Assembly: GCA_015058875.1 (NCBI GenBank)
Contig: SVBN01000003.1
Location: forward strand, 1-64,000
Direction: 5' to 3'
Length of the DNA: 64,000 nt
From: Erysipelotrichaceae bacterium
Lineage (GTDB): Bacteria > Bacillota_I > Bacilli_A > Erysipelotrichales > Erysipelotrichaceae
The notes under the pieces were generated by a model, which saw only the letters and a program-made list of their open reading frames with translations, was not told where the DNA came from and searched no databases. The translations under genes were made by a program, and so were the position numbers. How positions within the stretch are numbered: position 1 is the stretch's first letter; each line of letters starts with the position of its first letter. This document shows positions 33,151 to 42,359 of this stretch, piece by piece.

Positions 33151-34854
33151 TCACACGGCATGACGAAGTGTCGTCAGCAGACGGTTGATATCGACCGGTT
33201 TTGCAATGTGGCCGTCCATTCCCGCTTCTCTGGCTCTGGCAATATCTTCCGCAAAGGTATTGGCTGTCATTGCATAGATCCGGACAGTCTCTGCGTCAGC
33301 TCTGTTCATCTTCCGGATATTCCGAACAGCTTCATACCCGTCCATCACCGGCATCTGGATATCCATCAGGATCACATCAAACTTCCCTGCTTCGGATGCT
33401 TCAAACAGATCGCAGGCCTCTTTTCCGTTTTCGGCAGTTTCCACTTCCGCTCCGGCGGAAGACAGGATTTCCTCTGCGATCATCCGGTTGATCATATTAT
33501 CTTCCACCAGCAGAATATGCATGCCGCCGAGGTCGGCGCTCATGCTGAGATTATTTTCCTTTTCCTGAGTCACAAACACTTCATTCAGTCCGTTAATCAG
33601 TGATTTCCGGAAGAACGGTGCCGGAATAAAGCGGACAATTCCGCTGCGCTCCGCCCGGTATTCGATCTCCTCCCAGTTGTCGGAGCTCACCAGAACAATC
33701 CGGGTTGCCGGTTCTGCTTTATGAATATAGGAAGCGATCTCGAAAACACTGCCGCTTCCGGTGTTCCCGCCGATGATTACACCGTCAAACATGTGATTGT
33801 GAAACTCTGCATCGGCCAGTTCGGACACAGCATCCGCCGAAGAAGAAACAATCTTAAACTCTGCCCCGGACTCACCGAGATATGCACGGAATCTGTCCGC
33901 ACTCTCTTTATCGGCTTCGATCACAAGCAGATTCTTATTCTTCAGAACAGCTGTATCCAGTTCCTGAATTTCATAGGCCAGCGGAATCCGGATATCAACG
34001 GATGTTCCCATGCCGGGTTCGCTTTCAATCGATACGGTACCGTGCATCATCTCTGTCAGCTGACGGACGATACTCATTCCCAGTCCGGTGCCTTCCGTTT
34101 TTGATGTCCCGGAGTTTTCGGCTCTGGTAAACGGGTCGAATACCGTTTTCAGGAATTCGGGGCTCATTCCGATGCCGTTGTCTGTGCATCTGAAACAAAG
34201 CAGGCATTTTTCCCCTGCTGTTTCTTCCGAGACGGCAACCTCTACCTTTCCGCCCGCATCCGTATATTTCGCCGCATTGGAAATGATATTGACGAAGATC
34301 TGACGCAGACGCAGAGCATCCCCGCGCAGGCTTTCATATTCAATGTTCTCTGTTCTGAATATGAACTCATGGCCTTTCTGCGTCATCATCGGACGGACAA
34401 TGATCAGCGTGTCATGAAGAATATCGCTCAGGGAGAAGCGTTCTTCCGAAACAGACATTCTTCCGGAAGAGATTCTCGACATATCCAGCACTTCATTGAT
34501 CAGACTGAGCAGGTGAGCGCTGGCAGTTTCTATCTTTGACAGGGAATCTGCCACTCTGGCCTTTTCGTCAATATGCTTTTTTGCCAGTGCGGTCAGTCCG
34601 ATAATTGCATTCATCGGTGTACGCATGTCGTGTGACATACTGCTGAGGAAGGTTTCTTTCGCTTTATTTTCGGATTCCAGTTCCCGGATCTGACGCATCA
34701 GTTCCTGGGAAGTGTCTTCTCCCGCAATCCAGAGCTGCACTCCGTCGGCCATGTCTATTTTTTCTGCAGCTTCACTGCATCGAAAACCTGCCGTCTGATA
34801 AAGTACTGCCGGGGAATTCTCCGATAGATTGACAACTGCATATTCTCTGGACAT
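33151..34854 (-). CDS. Hybrid sensor histidine kinase with two receiver domains
   Basis: This 567-residue protein has a short N-terminal input part and no membrane segment, HisKA with the H-box MSHDMRTPMNAIIGL, HATPase (NIISNAAKY, GIGMSPEFL, GTGLGMSI), a first receiver-like domain lacking the usual acidic cluster, and a complete receiver (VEDNMINR, DVILMDIQMPVMDG) at the C-terminus. Start 34854 is chosen for AAAGGAG 8 bases upstream. It is cytoplasmic and could sense an internal cue. No HPt domain or output regulator is nearby, so the downstream HD-GYP-like protein may be its partner. Confidence 0.85.
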   Translation of the reverse strand: MSREYAVVNLSENSPAVLYQTAGFRCSEAAEKIDMADGVQLWIAGEDTSQELMRQIRELESENKAKETFLSSMSHDMRTPMNAIIGLTALAKKHIDEKARVADSLSKIETASAHLLSLINEVLDMSRISSGRMSVSEERFSLSDILHDTLIIVRPMMTQKGHEFIFRTENIEYESLRGDALRLRQIFVNIISNAAKYTDAGGKVEVAVSEETAGEKCLLCFRCTDNGIGMSPEFLKTVFDPFTRAENSGTSKTEGTGLGMSIVRQLTEMMHGTVSIESEPGMGTSVDIRIPLAYEIQELDTAVLKNKNLLVIEADKESADRFRAYLGESGAEFKIVSSSADAVSELADAEFHNHMFDGVIIGGNTGSGSVFEIASYIHKAEPATRIVLVSSDNWEEIEYRAERSGIVRFIPAPFFRKSLINGLNEVFVTQEKENNLSMSADLGGMHILLVEDNMINRMIAEEILSSAGAEVETAENGKEACDLFEASEAGKFDVILMDIQMPVMDGYEAVRNIRKMNRADAETVRIYAMTANTFAEDIARAREAGMDGHIAKPVDINRLLTTLRHAV

Positions 34855-34993
34855 AAAGCAGGCTCCTTTCAGGTATGATTTTAATGATTTCATTATAATA
34901 CGCATTTTCTTCTGCATATAAACAGCATTTGTAAGCAGAACCTCCACTTATCATGGCATAATAATTCCGGAGAATGCGGAGGATTTTATAATT

Positions 34994-36613
34994 ATGAGAA
35001 CCCTGTATCATAACGCAGTCATTTATACCGGCGCCTCTTCCCCTGCCCAGGCGATGATTGTTGAAGACGACAAGATCGTATGTGTCGGCAGTGAAAGAGA
35101 AGTATTTCAGCAGGCAGAAGAGAATGATGCCCGTATCAACCTGCAGGGACAGTTTGTATGTCCCGGATTCAACGATTCGCATATGCACCTTCTGAATTTC
35201 GGGCAGTCGCTGCGGATGGCACAGCTGTCGCAGCACACTGGCAGCCTTTCCGGAATGCTGGATTATGTCCGGACATTTCTGAAGGAACATCCTCTGCGTG
35301 AAGGTCAGTGGCTCAGGGGCAGAGGCTGGAATCAGGACTATTTCACCGATGTGCACAGAATGCCCTCACGCGATGATCTGGATTCCGTTTCCAGGGATAT
35401 TCCGATCATGCTGACGAGAGCCTGCGGGCATGCCTGTGCAGTGAATTCAAAGATACTTGAAATCGCCGGCATTACTGCGGAAACTCCGCAGCCCGAAGGC
35501 GGCAGAATCGGCATCGAAAACGGACAGCCGGACGGCAGGTTCTATGACAATGCCATGGAGCTGATCAACTGCCATATTCCGATCCCCACACAGGAAGAAA
35601 TCATGAACATGATTGTCGAAGCCTGCCGGGCACTGAATTCCTTCGGAATCACCAGCGTACAGACAGATGACTACCGTGTGTTCCCCGGTATTTCCTGGGA
35701 AATGATCAACGATGCATACAGGGCATTGGATGCGCAGGGAGAACTGACGGTCCGGGTATATGAACAGTGCAGTTTCAGCAGTTTTGATGAATATGTCAGA
35801 TTCGTACAGTCCGGCGACGCGACCAGCCGCAGCAAATCCAATTTCCGTGTCGGTCCGCTGAAGATCGTCGCAGACGGATCGCTCGGAAGCCGTACGGCGC
35901 ATCTCAGCATCCCCTATGCGGATGATCCGGAAACATGCGGCTTCAACCTGTTCTCAGATGAGGAAATGAACCGTATGATTTCCTATGCCAACAGCCACAA
36001 TCTCCAGGCTGCGGTACACGCCATCGGCGATGCCTGCCTGGATCAGGTGCTGAACGCATTTGAACTTGCCCTGAAAGAACATCCGCGCGAGGATCACAGA
36101 CACGGCATTGTTCACTGCCAGATTACCCGTCCGGATCAGCTGAAGAAAATCCGTGATCTGAATCTGCATGTATATGCCCAGTCCATATTCCTGGACTACG
36201 ACAATCATATTGTCGAGGCACGCGTCGGAAAGAAACTGGCTTCTTCCAGCTACAGCTGGAAAACACTTCTGAACAGCGGCGTTACGGTATCCAACGGTTC
36301 CGACTGCCCGGTCGAACTGCCGGATGTAATGAAAGGAATCGAATGTGCCGTTACCAGATCCTCCATGGACGGAACCGGACCGTATCTGCTCAATGAGGCA
36401 TTTACCGTAAAGGAAGCGCTGGACAGCTTTACTTCTGCCGGGGCATTCGCAAGTCATGAAGAAAAGCGGAAGGGAAAACTGCTTCCGGGTTATTATGCGG
36501 ATTTTGCGGTTCTGGATCAGAATCCGTTTGAAACCGACCTTTATCATATTCATAATATTCAGGTCATTTCCGTCTATCTTGCCGGATACAAGGTCTTTGA
36601 GAGGAAAGCATGA
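34994..36613 (+). CDS. YtcJ-like amidohydrolase
   Basis: This 539-residue amidohydrolase family protein (YtcJ-like) has PGFNDSHMHLLNFG with the metal-binding HxH at residues 63-65, GPLKIVADGSLGSRTA in the middle, AAVHAIGDACLDQ and SNGSDCPVE (metal Asp) towards the end. It probably hydrolyses an N-substituted amide or imide in the cytoplasm. It is first of a three-gene operon with overlapping stop/start codons (GNAT acetyltransferase, MBL hydrolase). GGAGG precedes the start. Confidence 0.83.
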   Translation: MRTLYHNAVIYTGASSPAQAMIVEDDKIVCVGSEREVFQQAEENDARINLQGQFVCPGFNDSHMHLLNFGQSLRMAQLSQHTGSLSGMLDYVRTFLKEHPLREGQWLRGRGWNQDYFTDVHRMPSRDDLDSVSRDIPIMLTRACGHACAVNSKILEIAGITAETPQPEGGRIGIENGQPDGRFYDNAMELINCHIPIPTQEEIMNMIVEACRALNSFGITSVQTDDYRVFPGISWEMINDAYRALDAQGELTVRVYEQCSFSSFDEYVRFVQSGDATSRSKSNFRVGPLKIVADGSLGSRTAHLSIPYADDPETCGFNLFSDEEMNRMISYANSHNLQAAVHAIGDACLDQVLNAFELALKEHPREDHRHGIVHCQITRPDQLKKIRDLNLHVYAQSIFLDYDNHIVEARVGKKLASSSYSWKTLLNSGVTVSNGSDCPVELPDVMKGIECAVTRSSMDGTGPYLLNEAFTVKEALDSFTSAGAFASHEEKRKGKLLPGYYADFAVLDQNPFETDLYHIHNIQVISVYLAGYKVFERKA

Positions 36614-37104
36614 ACAGCATCACCTACCGATTCGCCTCTGAAGAAGATACTCATCTGATCATGGAATTCATCCATGCCCTTGCCGTTTATGAAAAGATGG
36701 AAGATGAAGTGGTCGGGGACGAAGACCTTCTCAGGGAATGGATCTTTGAGAAAAAGAAGGCGGAAGTATTATTCGCCTGCATTGACGGAAAAGAAGCCGG
36801 TTTTGCACTGTTTTTCCATAACTTTTCCACCTTTCTCGCAAGAGCGGGCATCTATCTCGAAGATCTCTACGTTCTGGAAGAATACCGGGGAACCGGCTGC
36901 GGAAAGGGTCTGCTGAAGAAACTGGCGGAAATTGCCGTGGAACGCGGATGCGGAAGACTGGAATGGTGCTGCCTTGACTGGAATCAGCCCTCGATTGACT
37001 TCTATCTGTCGCTCGGCGCACAGCCGATGAGCGGCTGGACAACATATCGTATGGCAGGAGATACATTAAAATCATTTGCGGAAGGAAAAATAAAGAAATC
37101 ATGA
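36610..37104 (+). CDS. GNAT family N-acetyltransferase
   Basis: This 164-residue GNAT fold has the acetyl-CoA loop EEYRGTGCGKGLLKKLAE around residue 95, and a C-terminal WNQPSIDFYLSLGAQP typical of diamine or spermidine acetyltransferase-like members. It overlaps the amidohydrolase stop (ATGA) and the next MBL start (ATGA), so the three are translationally coupled. The acyl acceptor is unknown; a small amine is likely. Confidence 0.85.
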   Translation: MNSITYRFASEEDTHLIMEFIHALAVYEKMEDEVVGDEDLLREWIFEKKKAEVLFACIDGKEAGFALFFHNFSTFLARAGIYLEDLYVLEEYRGTGCGKGLLKKLAEIAVERGCGRLEWCCLDWNQPSIDFYLSLGAQPMSGWTTYRMAGDTLKSFAEGKIKKS

Positions 37105-38054
37105 AAAATCAGTCCGTGTTCAATGAAATGACATTGGAAGAGGCCTCGGAATTCACCCGTTTAAGGCCGTTTCTCCCCTATCAGCCGGATCCTGTCATTT
37201 CAAAGCGTCCCGAACACCAGACGCCGCGGCCCATTGAACCGCTGAAGGTATTCGATAATGTTTACTGGATGGGCTCGGAGAGCGTCGGTGTTCTGGTCAT
37301 CGACACAGGGGATGGCTTTATGATGATCGACAGCGGCAGCAATGACGAAGAAGCCGCATGGATTGCCGGAAGCTTTTCCGCACTGGGAATGGATCCCGCT
37401 CAGATCAGAGTAATTGTTATCAGCCACGAGCATTTTGATCACTACGGCGGTGTTCCGTATTTTACGGAAAACATCTGCCCCGACGCTTTGACAGCCATCA
37501 GCAGAACCGGCTGGAATCTGCTTCAGACTGTCCCGACGGAATTCGCATTCATTGAGCCCCGCCCGCGCAGGGCGGATATTCTGATCGATGACGGACTGTG
37601 TCTGAAACTGGGCAATACCGCACTGTACTGCATATCCACACCTGGCCACAGCGCCGGATGTCTGTCCTTCATCTTCAATTCTTCCCTGCACGGCGAACCG
37701 CTGTCCGTCGGTGTTATGGGCGGATCCGCTGTCTGGCCGGATTTTCCCGAAGCGAGAATGTATGAAAGTTCCGTAGAATATTTCCGGCTTTATACTGACA
37801 TCTTCCGGTGCAATGCCTTCTCTGCGGTTCATCAGCGTAAAAATGAACTGGACAGAGTCAGAGATCATTGGAGCATAGGAACCGAACACCCATGGTTATG
37901 CCGGCCGGAAGAATTTGACCGTGCTTATCTGCAGGGCTTCCGCGATAAGGTACAGCGCACCATATACAGCGGATATATGCAGCCGTATATGATGCCCGTC
38001 AGAAACGGTGAACCGCCGGAACCCGAGGGCAGTCCGCTTCCGGAAAAACAATAA
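37101..38054 (+). CDS. MBL-fold hydrolase (B3-like metal site)
   Basis: This 317-residue protein has HEHFDH (H109, H111, D113, H114), TPGHSAG with the further histidine near residue 182, and HQRKNEL late in the chain. No signal peptide is present. It is related in layout, but not closely, to the MBL proteins of the diacid operon. As last gene of the amidohydrolase/GNAT operon it probably hydrolyses an ester, lactone or amide in the same pathway. Confidence 0.75.
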   Translation: MKNQSVFNEMTLEEASEFTRLRPFLPYQPDPVISKRPEHQTPRPIEPLKVFDNVYWMGSESVGVLVIDTGDGFMMIDSGSNDEEAAWIAGSFSALGMDPAQIRVIVISHEHFDHYGGVPYFTENICPDALTAISRTGWNLLQTVPTEFAFIEPRPRRADILIDDGLCLKLGNTALYCISTPGHSAGCLSFIFNSSLHGEPLSVGVMGGSAVWPDFPEARMYESSVEYFRLYTDIFRCNAFSAVHQRKNELDRVRDHWSIGTEHPWLCRPEEFDRAYLQGFRDKVQRTIYSGYMQPYMMPVRNGEPPEPEGSPLPEKQ

Positions 38055-38065
38055 GGATTTACGGC

Positions 38066-38094
38066 AAAAGACCGGGCAATACTCCCGGTCTTTT
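38066..38094. terminator. Bidirectional intrinsic terminator
   Basis: AAAAGACCGGG (38066-38076) pairs with CCCGGTCTTTT (38084-38094), an 11-bp stem with T-rich ends on both strands. It ends the amidohydrolase operon and the converging flotillin-like gene. Confidence 0.85.
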
Positions 38095-38097
38095 CTG

Positions 38098-39561
38098 TTA
38101 CTCCTGTACTGTCTGAATATTGACGCCGTCAAGTCCGGTCACATTGATATTCCGGTTGACTTTCGCATCATAGGTATTCGCTTTCATAATGTCCGCAAAA
38201 CTGACGCCTGTCGCTTCCGACATGGTATCAAACACCTGCTTCATCACTGCCGGCATGTTTGCACTGACCTGTGATGCACCGTTTCCGGAACCGCTGTCAT
38301 AAATACTGATGTGATCGATCTGGCTCAGAGGCTTTGCAATCTCAGCGGCCATCTGAGGCATGATCCGGATCATCATCTCAGCCATCGCGGCACCGTTGTA
38401 CATCCTGTAGGCTTCCGCCTTTTTTTCCATGGCTTCCGCTTCCGCCAGGCCCTTCAGTCTCGCGGCTTCCGCCTCGGCTCTGCCCTTTGCGGCAATACCG
38501 GCAGCTTCCGCTTCATATTTTGCCTGAATGCCTGCGGCTTCCTGTTCGGCACTGTAGCGCTGTGCCTCCGCTTCTTTCTGACGCCGGATCAGTTCTGCCT
38601 CCGCAGCCTTTTCTGCCGCATACTTGTCCGCATCAGCCTTCTTTTCGACAGCGGCGGCCAGCTCCTGCTGACGCACGGTAACTTCCTTCTGCTTCAGTTC
38701 CGCTTCACGCTCCGCCTTTGCGATCATCGCATTGACCGTAGCTGTCTGAATCACGCGCTGCTGTTCCTGGTTCTGAATTTCATACGCCGCGTCCGCATGT
38801 GCCCTTGCGGCATCCGCCTGACTTTTCAGTTCGGATTCCTTAATGCTCAGTTCGTTATTCTTTTTCGCGATCTCCGTCTGTGCGGCTACCCGTGCATCAT
38901 TGGATGCCCGGTCGGCTTCCGCCTGGGCAATGGCAACATCTCTGTCCGCCTCTGCCTTGGCAATTGCGGCATCTTTTTTGATCTTTGCGGTGTTGTCCAT
39001 ACCGAGATCATTGATCAGGCCGTTTTCATCATTCACATTCTGGATATTGCAGGATAGTATTTCGATCCCGAGCTTCTCCATGTCTTTTGACGCCTTTGCC
39101 ATTACCTGATCGGAAAAGGAATCCCGGTCGGTATTGATGGTTTTCAGATCCAGTGTACCGATAATTTCTCTCATGTTGCCCTGCAGGGAATCCTGCAGAT
39201 CCATGGCGATTTCCTCACTGCTTTTATTCAGGAAGTTCCGCTCCGCCTTCAGCATTCCTTCCGGGCTGGTATCAATTCTTACCTTGGCAATCGCATCTAC
39301 CTTGACATTGATGAAATCATTGGTCGGAATATACGAATCCGTTTTGATATCCACGGAAATCTGCCCCAGATGCAGATGATCCACCTTTTCCAGATACGGG
39401 ATTTTCAGGCCTGCCCTGCCAATCAGTACTCTCGGCGTTTTATGCAGCCCCGAGATAATCACCGCTACATCCGGAGATGCTTTCACATACCCCGTGAGCA
39501 GTACCGCAATCATCATTGCGGCAATTACAGTAAATACAGCGATCTTTATCATTCCGTTCAT
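38098..39561 (-). CDS. Flotillin-like SPFH-domain protein
   Basis: This 487-residue protein has an N-terminal hydrophobic segment (about 5-25), an SPFH band-7 domain (about 30-210), and a long alanine- and glutamate-rich coiled coil of A/E/R/K repeats (about 215-400), the architecture of bacterial flotillins. Flotillins organise membrane microdomains and oligomerise on the inner leaflet. Start 39561 follows AGGAGG by 5-7 bases; the longer frame lacks one. The 172-base leader carries a yybP-ykoY riboswitch and terminator, so manganese control is expected. Confidence 0.85.
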   Translation of the reverse strand: MNGMIKIAVFTVIAAMMIAVLLTGYVKASPDVAVIISGLHKTPRVLIGRAGLKIPYLEKVDHLHLGQISVDIKTDSYIPTNDFINVKVDAIAKVRIDTSPEGMLKAERNFLNKSSEEIAMDLQDSLQGNMREIIGTLDLKTINTDRDSFSDQVMAKASKDMEKLGIEILSCNIQNVNDENGLINDLGMDNTAKIKKDAAIAKAEADRDVAIAQAEADRASNDARVAAQTEIAKKNNELSIKESELKSQADAARAHADAAYEIQNQEQQRVIQTATVNAMIAKAEREAELKQKEVTVRQQELAAAVEKKADADKYAAEKAAEAELIRRQKEAEAQRYSAEQEAAGIQAKYEAEAAGIAAKGRAEAEAARLKGLAEAEAMEKKAEAYRMYNGAAMAEMMIRIMPQMAAEIAKPLSQIDHISIYDSGSGNGASQVSANMPAVMKQVFDTMSEATGVSFADIMKANTYDAKVNRNINVTGLDGVNIQTVQE

Positions 39562-39646
39562 AGTCTCCTCCTTCTTTGCAATGAAAAACGGATATGGCAT
39601 GCCATACCCGGATTGTTCATTCATTCCTCATGTATGGCGTACCTTA
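39562..39646 (-). promoter_or_regulatory. Expression platform of the Mn2+ riboswitch, with terminator
   Basis: After the aptamer, CTCATGTA (the P1 3' arm) can pair with TACATGAG downstream. GCCATAC in that loop can instead pair with GTATGGC of the later hairpin CGGGTATGGC/GCCATATCCG, which is followed by TTTTT and looks like an intrinsic terminator. This allows an antiterminator and terminator to be exclusive. The ribosome site and ATG at 39561 follow the T-run. The pairings are seen by eye only. Confidence 0.65.
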
Positions 39647-39734
39647 CATGAGTCTTGCAATTTCAGAGAGACCGGAACTGATTTCGTGGTGACGGTCCGC
39701 CCCGCACATCCTGTGCGCTGCTACTCCCTCATTG
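39647..39734 (-). promoter_or_regulatory. yybP-ykoY (manganese) riboswitch aptamer
   Basis: The minus strand contains the class landmarks in order: GGGAGTAGC after a closing stem ATGAG, a CGCAC/GTGCG hairpin, CCGTCACCACGA, then CCGG with a TCTCTCTGA stretch, then GCAAGA and CTCAT, which closes the P1 stem (ATGAG 39728-39732 with CTCAT 39648-39652). The yybP-ykoY class binds Mn2+ and usually turns on export or tolerance genes. Its location just after the predicted start point supports the call. Confidence 0.82.
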
Positions 39735-39739
39735 ACCAT

Positions 39740-39767
39740 ATCGTAGCATGCCCGCTTCGCGCGTCAA
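39740..39767 (-). promoter_or_regulatory. Promoter of the riboswitch-flotillin transcript
   Basis: On the minus strand TTGACG (39762-39767), 16 bases, TACGAT (39740-39745). The expected start near 39733 coincides with the 5' end of the aptamer P1 stem. Confidence 0.6.
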
Positions 39768-39818
39768 TATCCTGTGATATATTTCACATAATTTTCCGCA
39801 ATTACGGCTTTCTGCGTG

Positions 39819-39844
39819 AAAAAATGCCCTGAAGCCCAGGACAT
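39819..39844 (-). terminator. Intrinsic terminator of the mgl-murQ-tannase operon
   Basis: ATGCCCTG (39824-39831) pairs with CAGGACAT (39837-39844) including one G-U pair, followed on the minus strand by TTTTT (39819-39823 on plus). It overlaps the stop of the tannase gene. Confidence 0.72.
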
Positions 39845-41343
39845 TATTTCATCAGATTATGCATCCAGAGGAACAGCTCGCCGGTATCGTAGTCGCCGAC
39901 ATGCGGAACTCCCCAGGGGATCAGGTAATCGACTTTGACGCCGTTGTTTCTGAGCATCAGCGTCAGAACGGAAGATACCGCAAGCGATGTATCCCGGTCT
40001 GCTGCTCCGGCACGGATCCGGAAGTTTTCGGCTTTGACGGATCTCGGATCGGTGATGTAATACAGCGGATTGTACAGTTTGACATTCTCCGCCGGAGCTT
40101 TCGGCCAGCCGCTGACATCATGCACTGCACCGAATGATGTGAAATGACGGTTGTCAATGCGCAGTGATCCGAATGCCATATTCTCCGGAGATCCCGGTTC
40201 ACCGGTCTTGTCGAATGCAGGTACCGGTTTCATTCTTGTACGGAAGCTGATAAAGCTGTCCCAGTCGATTCCGATCGGACGGTCATTGTGGAAATCAATC
40301 CACTTGTACTGCTTCAGATCCGCATCCTCCAGCACGGCCTTTTCCATCGAACGGACAACCTGCTTTTCAATCCAGTTGCGGAAGGAACCGCTGCCGTCCG
40401 GATTCATCTGCAGTGCATAACCCTGATCGTCTCTCAGATTCAGGCTGTTGATATAGGAAGGATACATTGCGGCCAGATCTCTGGAAAGATGCTTCTGTCT
40501 GAGATCCATGGTTTCCGTTACAGGCACTCTCTGCACAATTGCCCTTCTCATCTCTTCCGGAAGCTTTGAGAAATCCGGATGCCCGTTATGGAACAGGCTT
40601 GCCAGCATTTCTTCCGTGATGCCGTTTTCCTTTGCGGCTTCCTGATTGACGGAAAGACGCATGGTGTGCGCATCCGGCTGTTTCCGGAATTCCCATTCAT
40701 ACGCCATATCGGCATGGTCCAGATCCGTAATCGGGCAATAGCAGGATGAGGCAAATACATCATCCCGTTCATCCGCCGCACCGATCTCCCTCAGATACGG
40801 CTCATAATCCGGATGGTTGCCTGTACATCCGAGCAATGCGGACATTGCGCCGCCGGCACTGGTGCCGTTGGTTACAATCTTTTCGGTATCGCCGGGGATC
40901 ACATCCCGGTTATGTCTCAGATATCTGATGGCTGCCTTCAGATCCACAAGCGCAGCCGGAACGACACCGGTATTGATGCCCCGTTCATCCTTCAATCCGA
41001 TTCCGCGGGCAGTCGGAACGACTACCACATAGCCCAGGTACAGCGCAATTGCGGACGCTGTAATTCTGCCGTGGTGATCCAGACCGGGCTTCTGAAAATA
41101 TCCGGGCCGGTATCCGCCGATTGTATTCGGCATGAAAATCGGGGCTGTATGAATATCAAATTTCCCGATCGTGCCTTTTTCATAGTAGTCTTCCGGAACA
41201 TAGATGCTGAGTTCCTGATGATCCGGATCCACCGGATCTGCACAGTAAATGCGATGTTCAAATGCCCGGAACCGGACCTCTCTGTCATCGAACAGCAGAG
41301 ATTCCATTGTAAAGGCTTCATCATTGAAACGGAGATCTGCCAT
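39844..41343 (-). CDS. Subtype B tannase-like hydrolase
   Basis: This 499-residue protein follows the Lactobacillus-type tannase layout closely: MPNTIGGYRPG, GYVVVVPTARG, catalytic serine in TNGTSAGGAMSAL, CYCPITDLDHADMAYEW, TRMKPVPAFD, then the Asp and His regions GAADRDTSLA and PWGVPHVGDYD. These enzymes hydrolyse galloyl esters of tannins. No signal peptide is present, so it should act inside the cell. It is last of the mgl-murQ operon, an unexpected partner. GTGAGG precedes the start. A tannase-family esterase with another substrate cannot be excluded. Confidence 0.85.
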   Translation of the reverse strand: MADLRFNDEAFTMESLLFDDREVRFRAFEHRIYCADPVDPDHQELSIYVPEDYYEKGTIGKFDIHTAPIFMPNTIGGYRPGYFQKPGLDHHGRITASAIALYLGYVVVVPTARGIGLKDERGINTGVVPAALVDLKAAIRYLRHNRDVIPGDTEKIVTNGTSAGGAMSALLGCTGNHPDYEPYLREIGAADERDDVFASSCYCPITDLDHADMAYEWEFRKQPDAHTMRLSVNQEAAKENGITEEMLASLFHNGHPDFSKLPEEMRRAIVQRVPVTETMDLRQKHLSRDLAAMYPSYINSLNLRDDQGYALQMNPDGSGSFRNWIEKQVVRSMEKAVLEDADLKQYKWIDFHNDRPIGIDWDSFISFRTRMKPVPAFDKTGEPGSPENMAFGSLRIDNRHFTSFGAVHDVSGWPKAPAENVKLYNPLYYITDPRSVKAENFRIRAGAADRDTSLAVSSVLTLMLRNNGVKVDYLIPWGVPHVGDYDTGELFLWMHNLMK

Positions 41344-41407
41344 AGTTACGCCTCACTTCTTTTTAACTATTATAAGGGAAAGAACAGAAATTCTCACCTT
41401 TGTATCA

Positions 41408-42295
41408 TCACAGTTCCGCTGCCTTCCGGACAAATCCGCCGGCCTGCTTCAGAGACGCTTCCGCCTCCTGTTTTGTACAGCTGTTCAGGATCATAATAAT
41501 CGCTGTCTTCATCTCATGCCCGGATGCTTCATAGACTTCTGCCGCCTGCTCTCTGCCGCATTCCGCAGCCTCGGCAATGATGCGTACAGCTCTGTCTTCA
41601 AGTTTCTGATTCGTCGGCTGCATGTCCACCATCAGATTCTTATATACTTTCCCGATTCCGGTCATGGATGCGGTCGAAAGCATATTGCAGATCATCTTGG
41701 TGCAGGTTCCCGCCTTCAGACGGGTGGAACCCGTCAGCACTTCACTGCCGGCATCCGCCTCAATGGCCGCTTCGGCATATTGTGAAATGACAGCATTTTT
41801 ATTGCAGGCAACGGACACCCGGTTTGCATGCACTTCTTCCGCATATTTCAACGCGCCGATGACGTACGGCGTCCTGCCGCTTGCGGCAATCCCGATCACC
41901 GTATCATGTGCATTCAGACCGATTGCTTTCAGGTCCTGCTTTCCGCCCTCTTCGGAATCTTCCGCGCCTTCTATGCCGCGGAATACCGCTTCCTTTCCGC
42001 CGGCAATCACGCCGGCCACCTGTTCGCTGGAAAAGGTCGGCACGCATTCCGAAGCATCCAGAATTCCGAGCCTGCCGCTGGTACCGGCGCCGATATAGAT
42101 CATCCTGCCGCCGGCTTTCAGCGATGCGATGCAGAGCTCCACCGCTTTGGCAATCTGAGGAAGTGCTTCATGTACGGCTTCGGCACATTTACGGTCTTCT
42201 GCATTCATGACTTCCAGAAGCTCGGGGATGCTCATGGCATCCATATTCATCGTCTGTGTATTTCTGCTTTCTGTCTGCAGTTTTCCGAGATCCAT
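41408..42295 (-). CDS. murQ: N-acetylmuramic acid 6-phosphate etherase
   Basis: This 295-residue SIS-domain protein has YIGAGTSGRLGILDASE, GVIAGGKEAVFRG with the catalytic glutamate region, ASGRTPYVIGAL and the C-terminal helical tail. It splits D-lactate from MurNAc-6-phosphate in peptidoglycan recycling, in the cytoplasm. It follows the sugar permease gene by 64 bp. A MurNAc-specific PTS (MurP) is not seen nearby; instead it is linked to an Mgl-type ABC importer, so uptake or phosphorylation must occur elsewhere or differ. Confidence 0.92.
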   Translation of the reverse strand: MDLGKLQTESRNTQTMNMDAMSIPELLEVMNAEDRKCAEAVHEALPQIAKAVELCIASLKAGGRMIYIGAGTSGRLGILDASECVPTFSSEQVAGVIAGGKEAVFRGIEGAEDSEEGGKQDLKAIGLNAHDTVIGIAASGRTPYVIGALKYAEEVHANRVSVACNKNAVISQYAEAAIEADAGSEVLTGSTRLKAGTCTKMICNMLSTASMTGIGKVYKNLMVDMQPTNQKLEDRAVRIIAEAAECGREQAAEVYEASGHEMKTAIIMILNSCTKQEAEASLKQAGGFVRKAAEL

Positions 42296-42359
42296 ACGTT
42301 TCTCCTAAGGAAAGGGAGATGCCCAAAGCATCCCCCTGAAATCTCTGTAAATTGAACAG

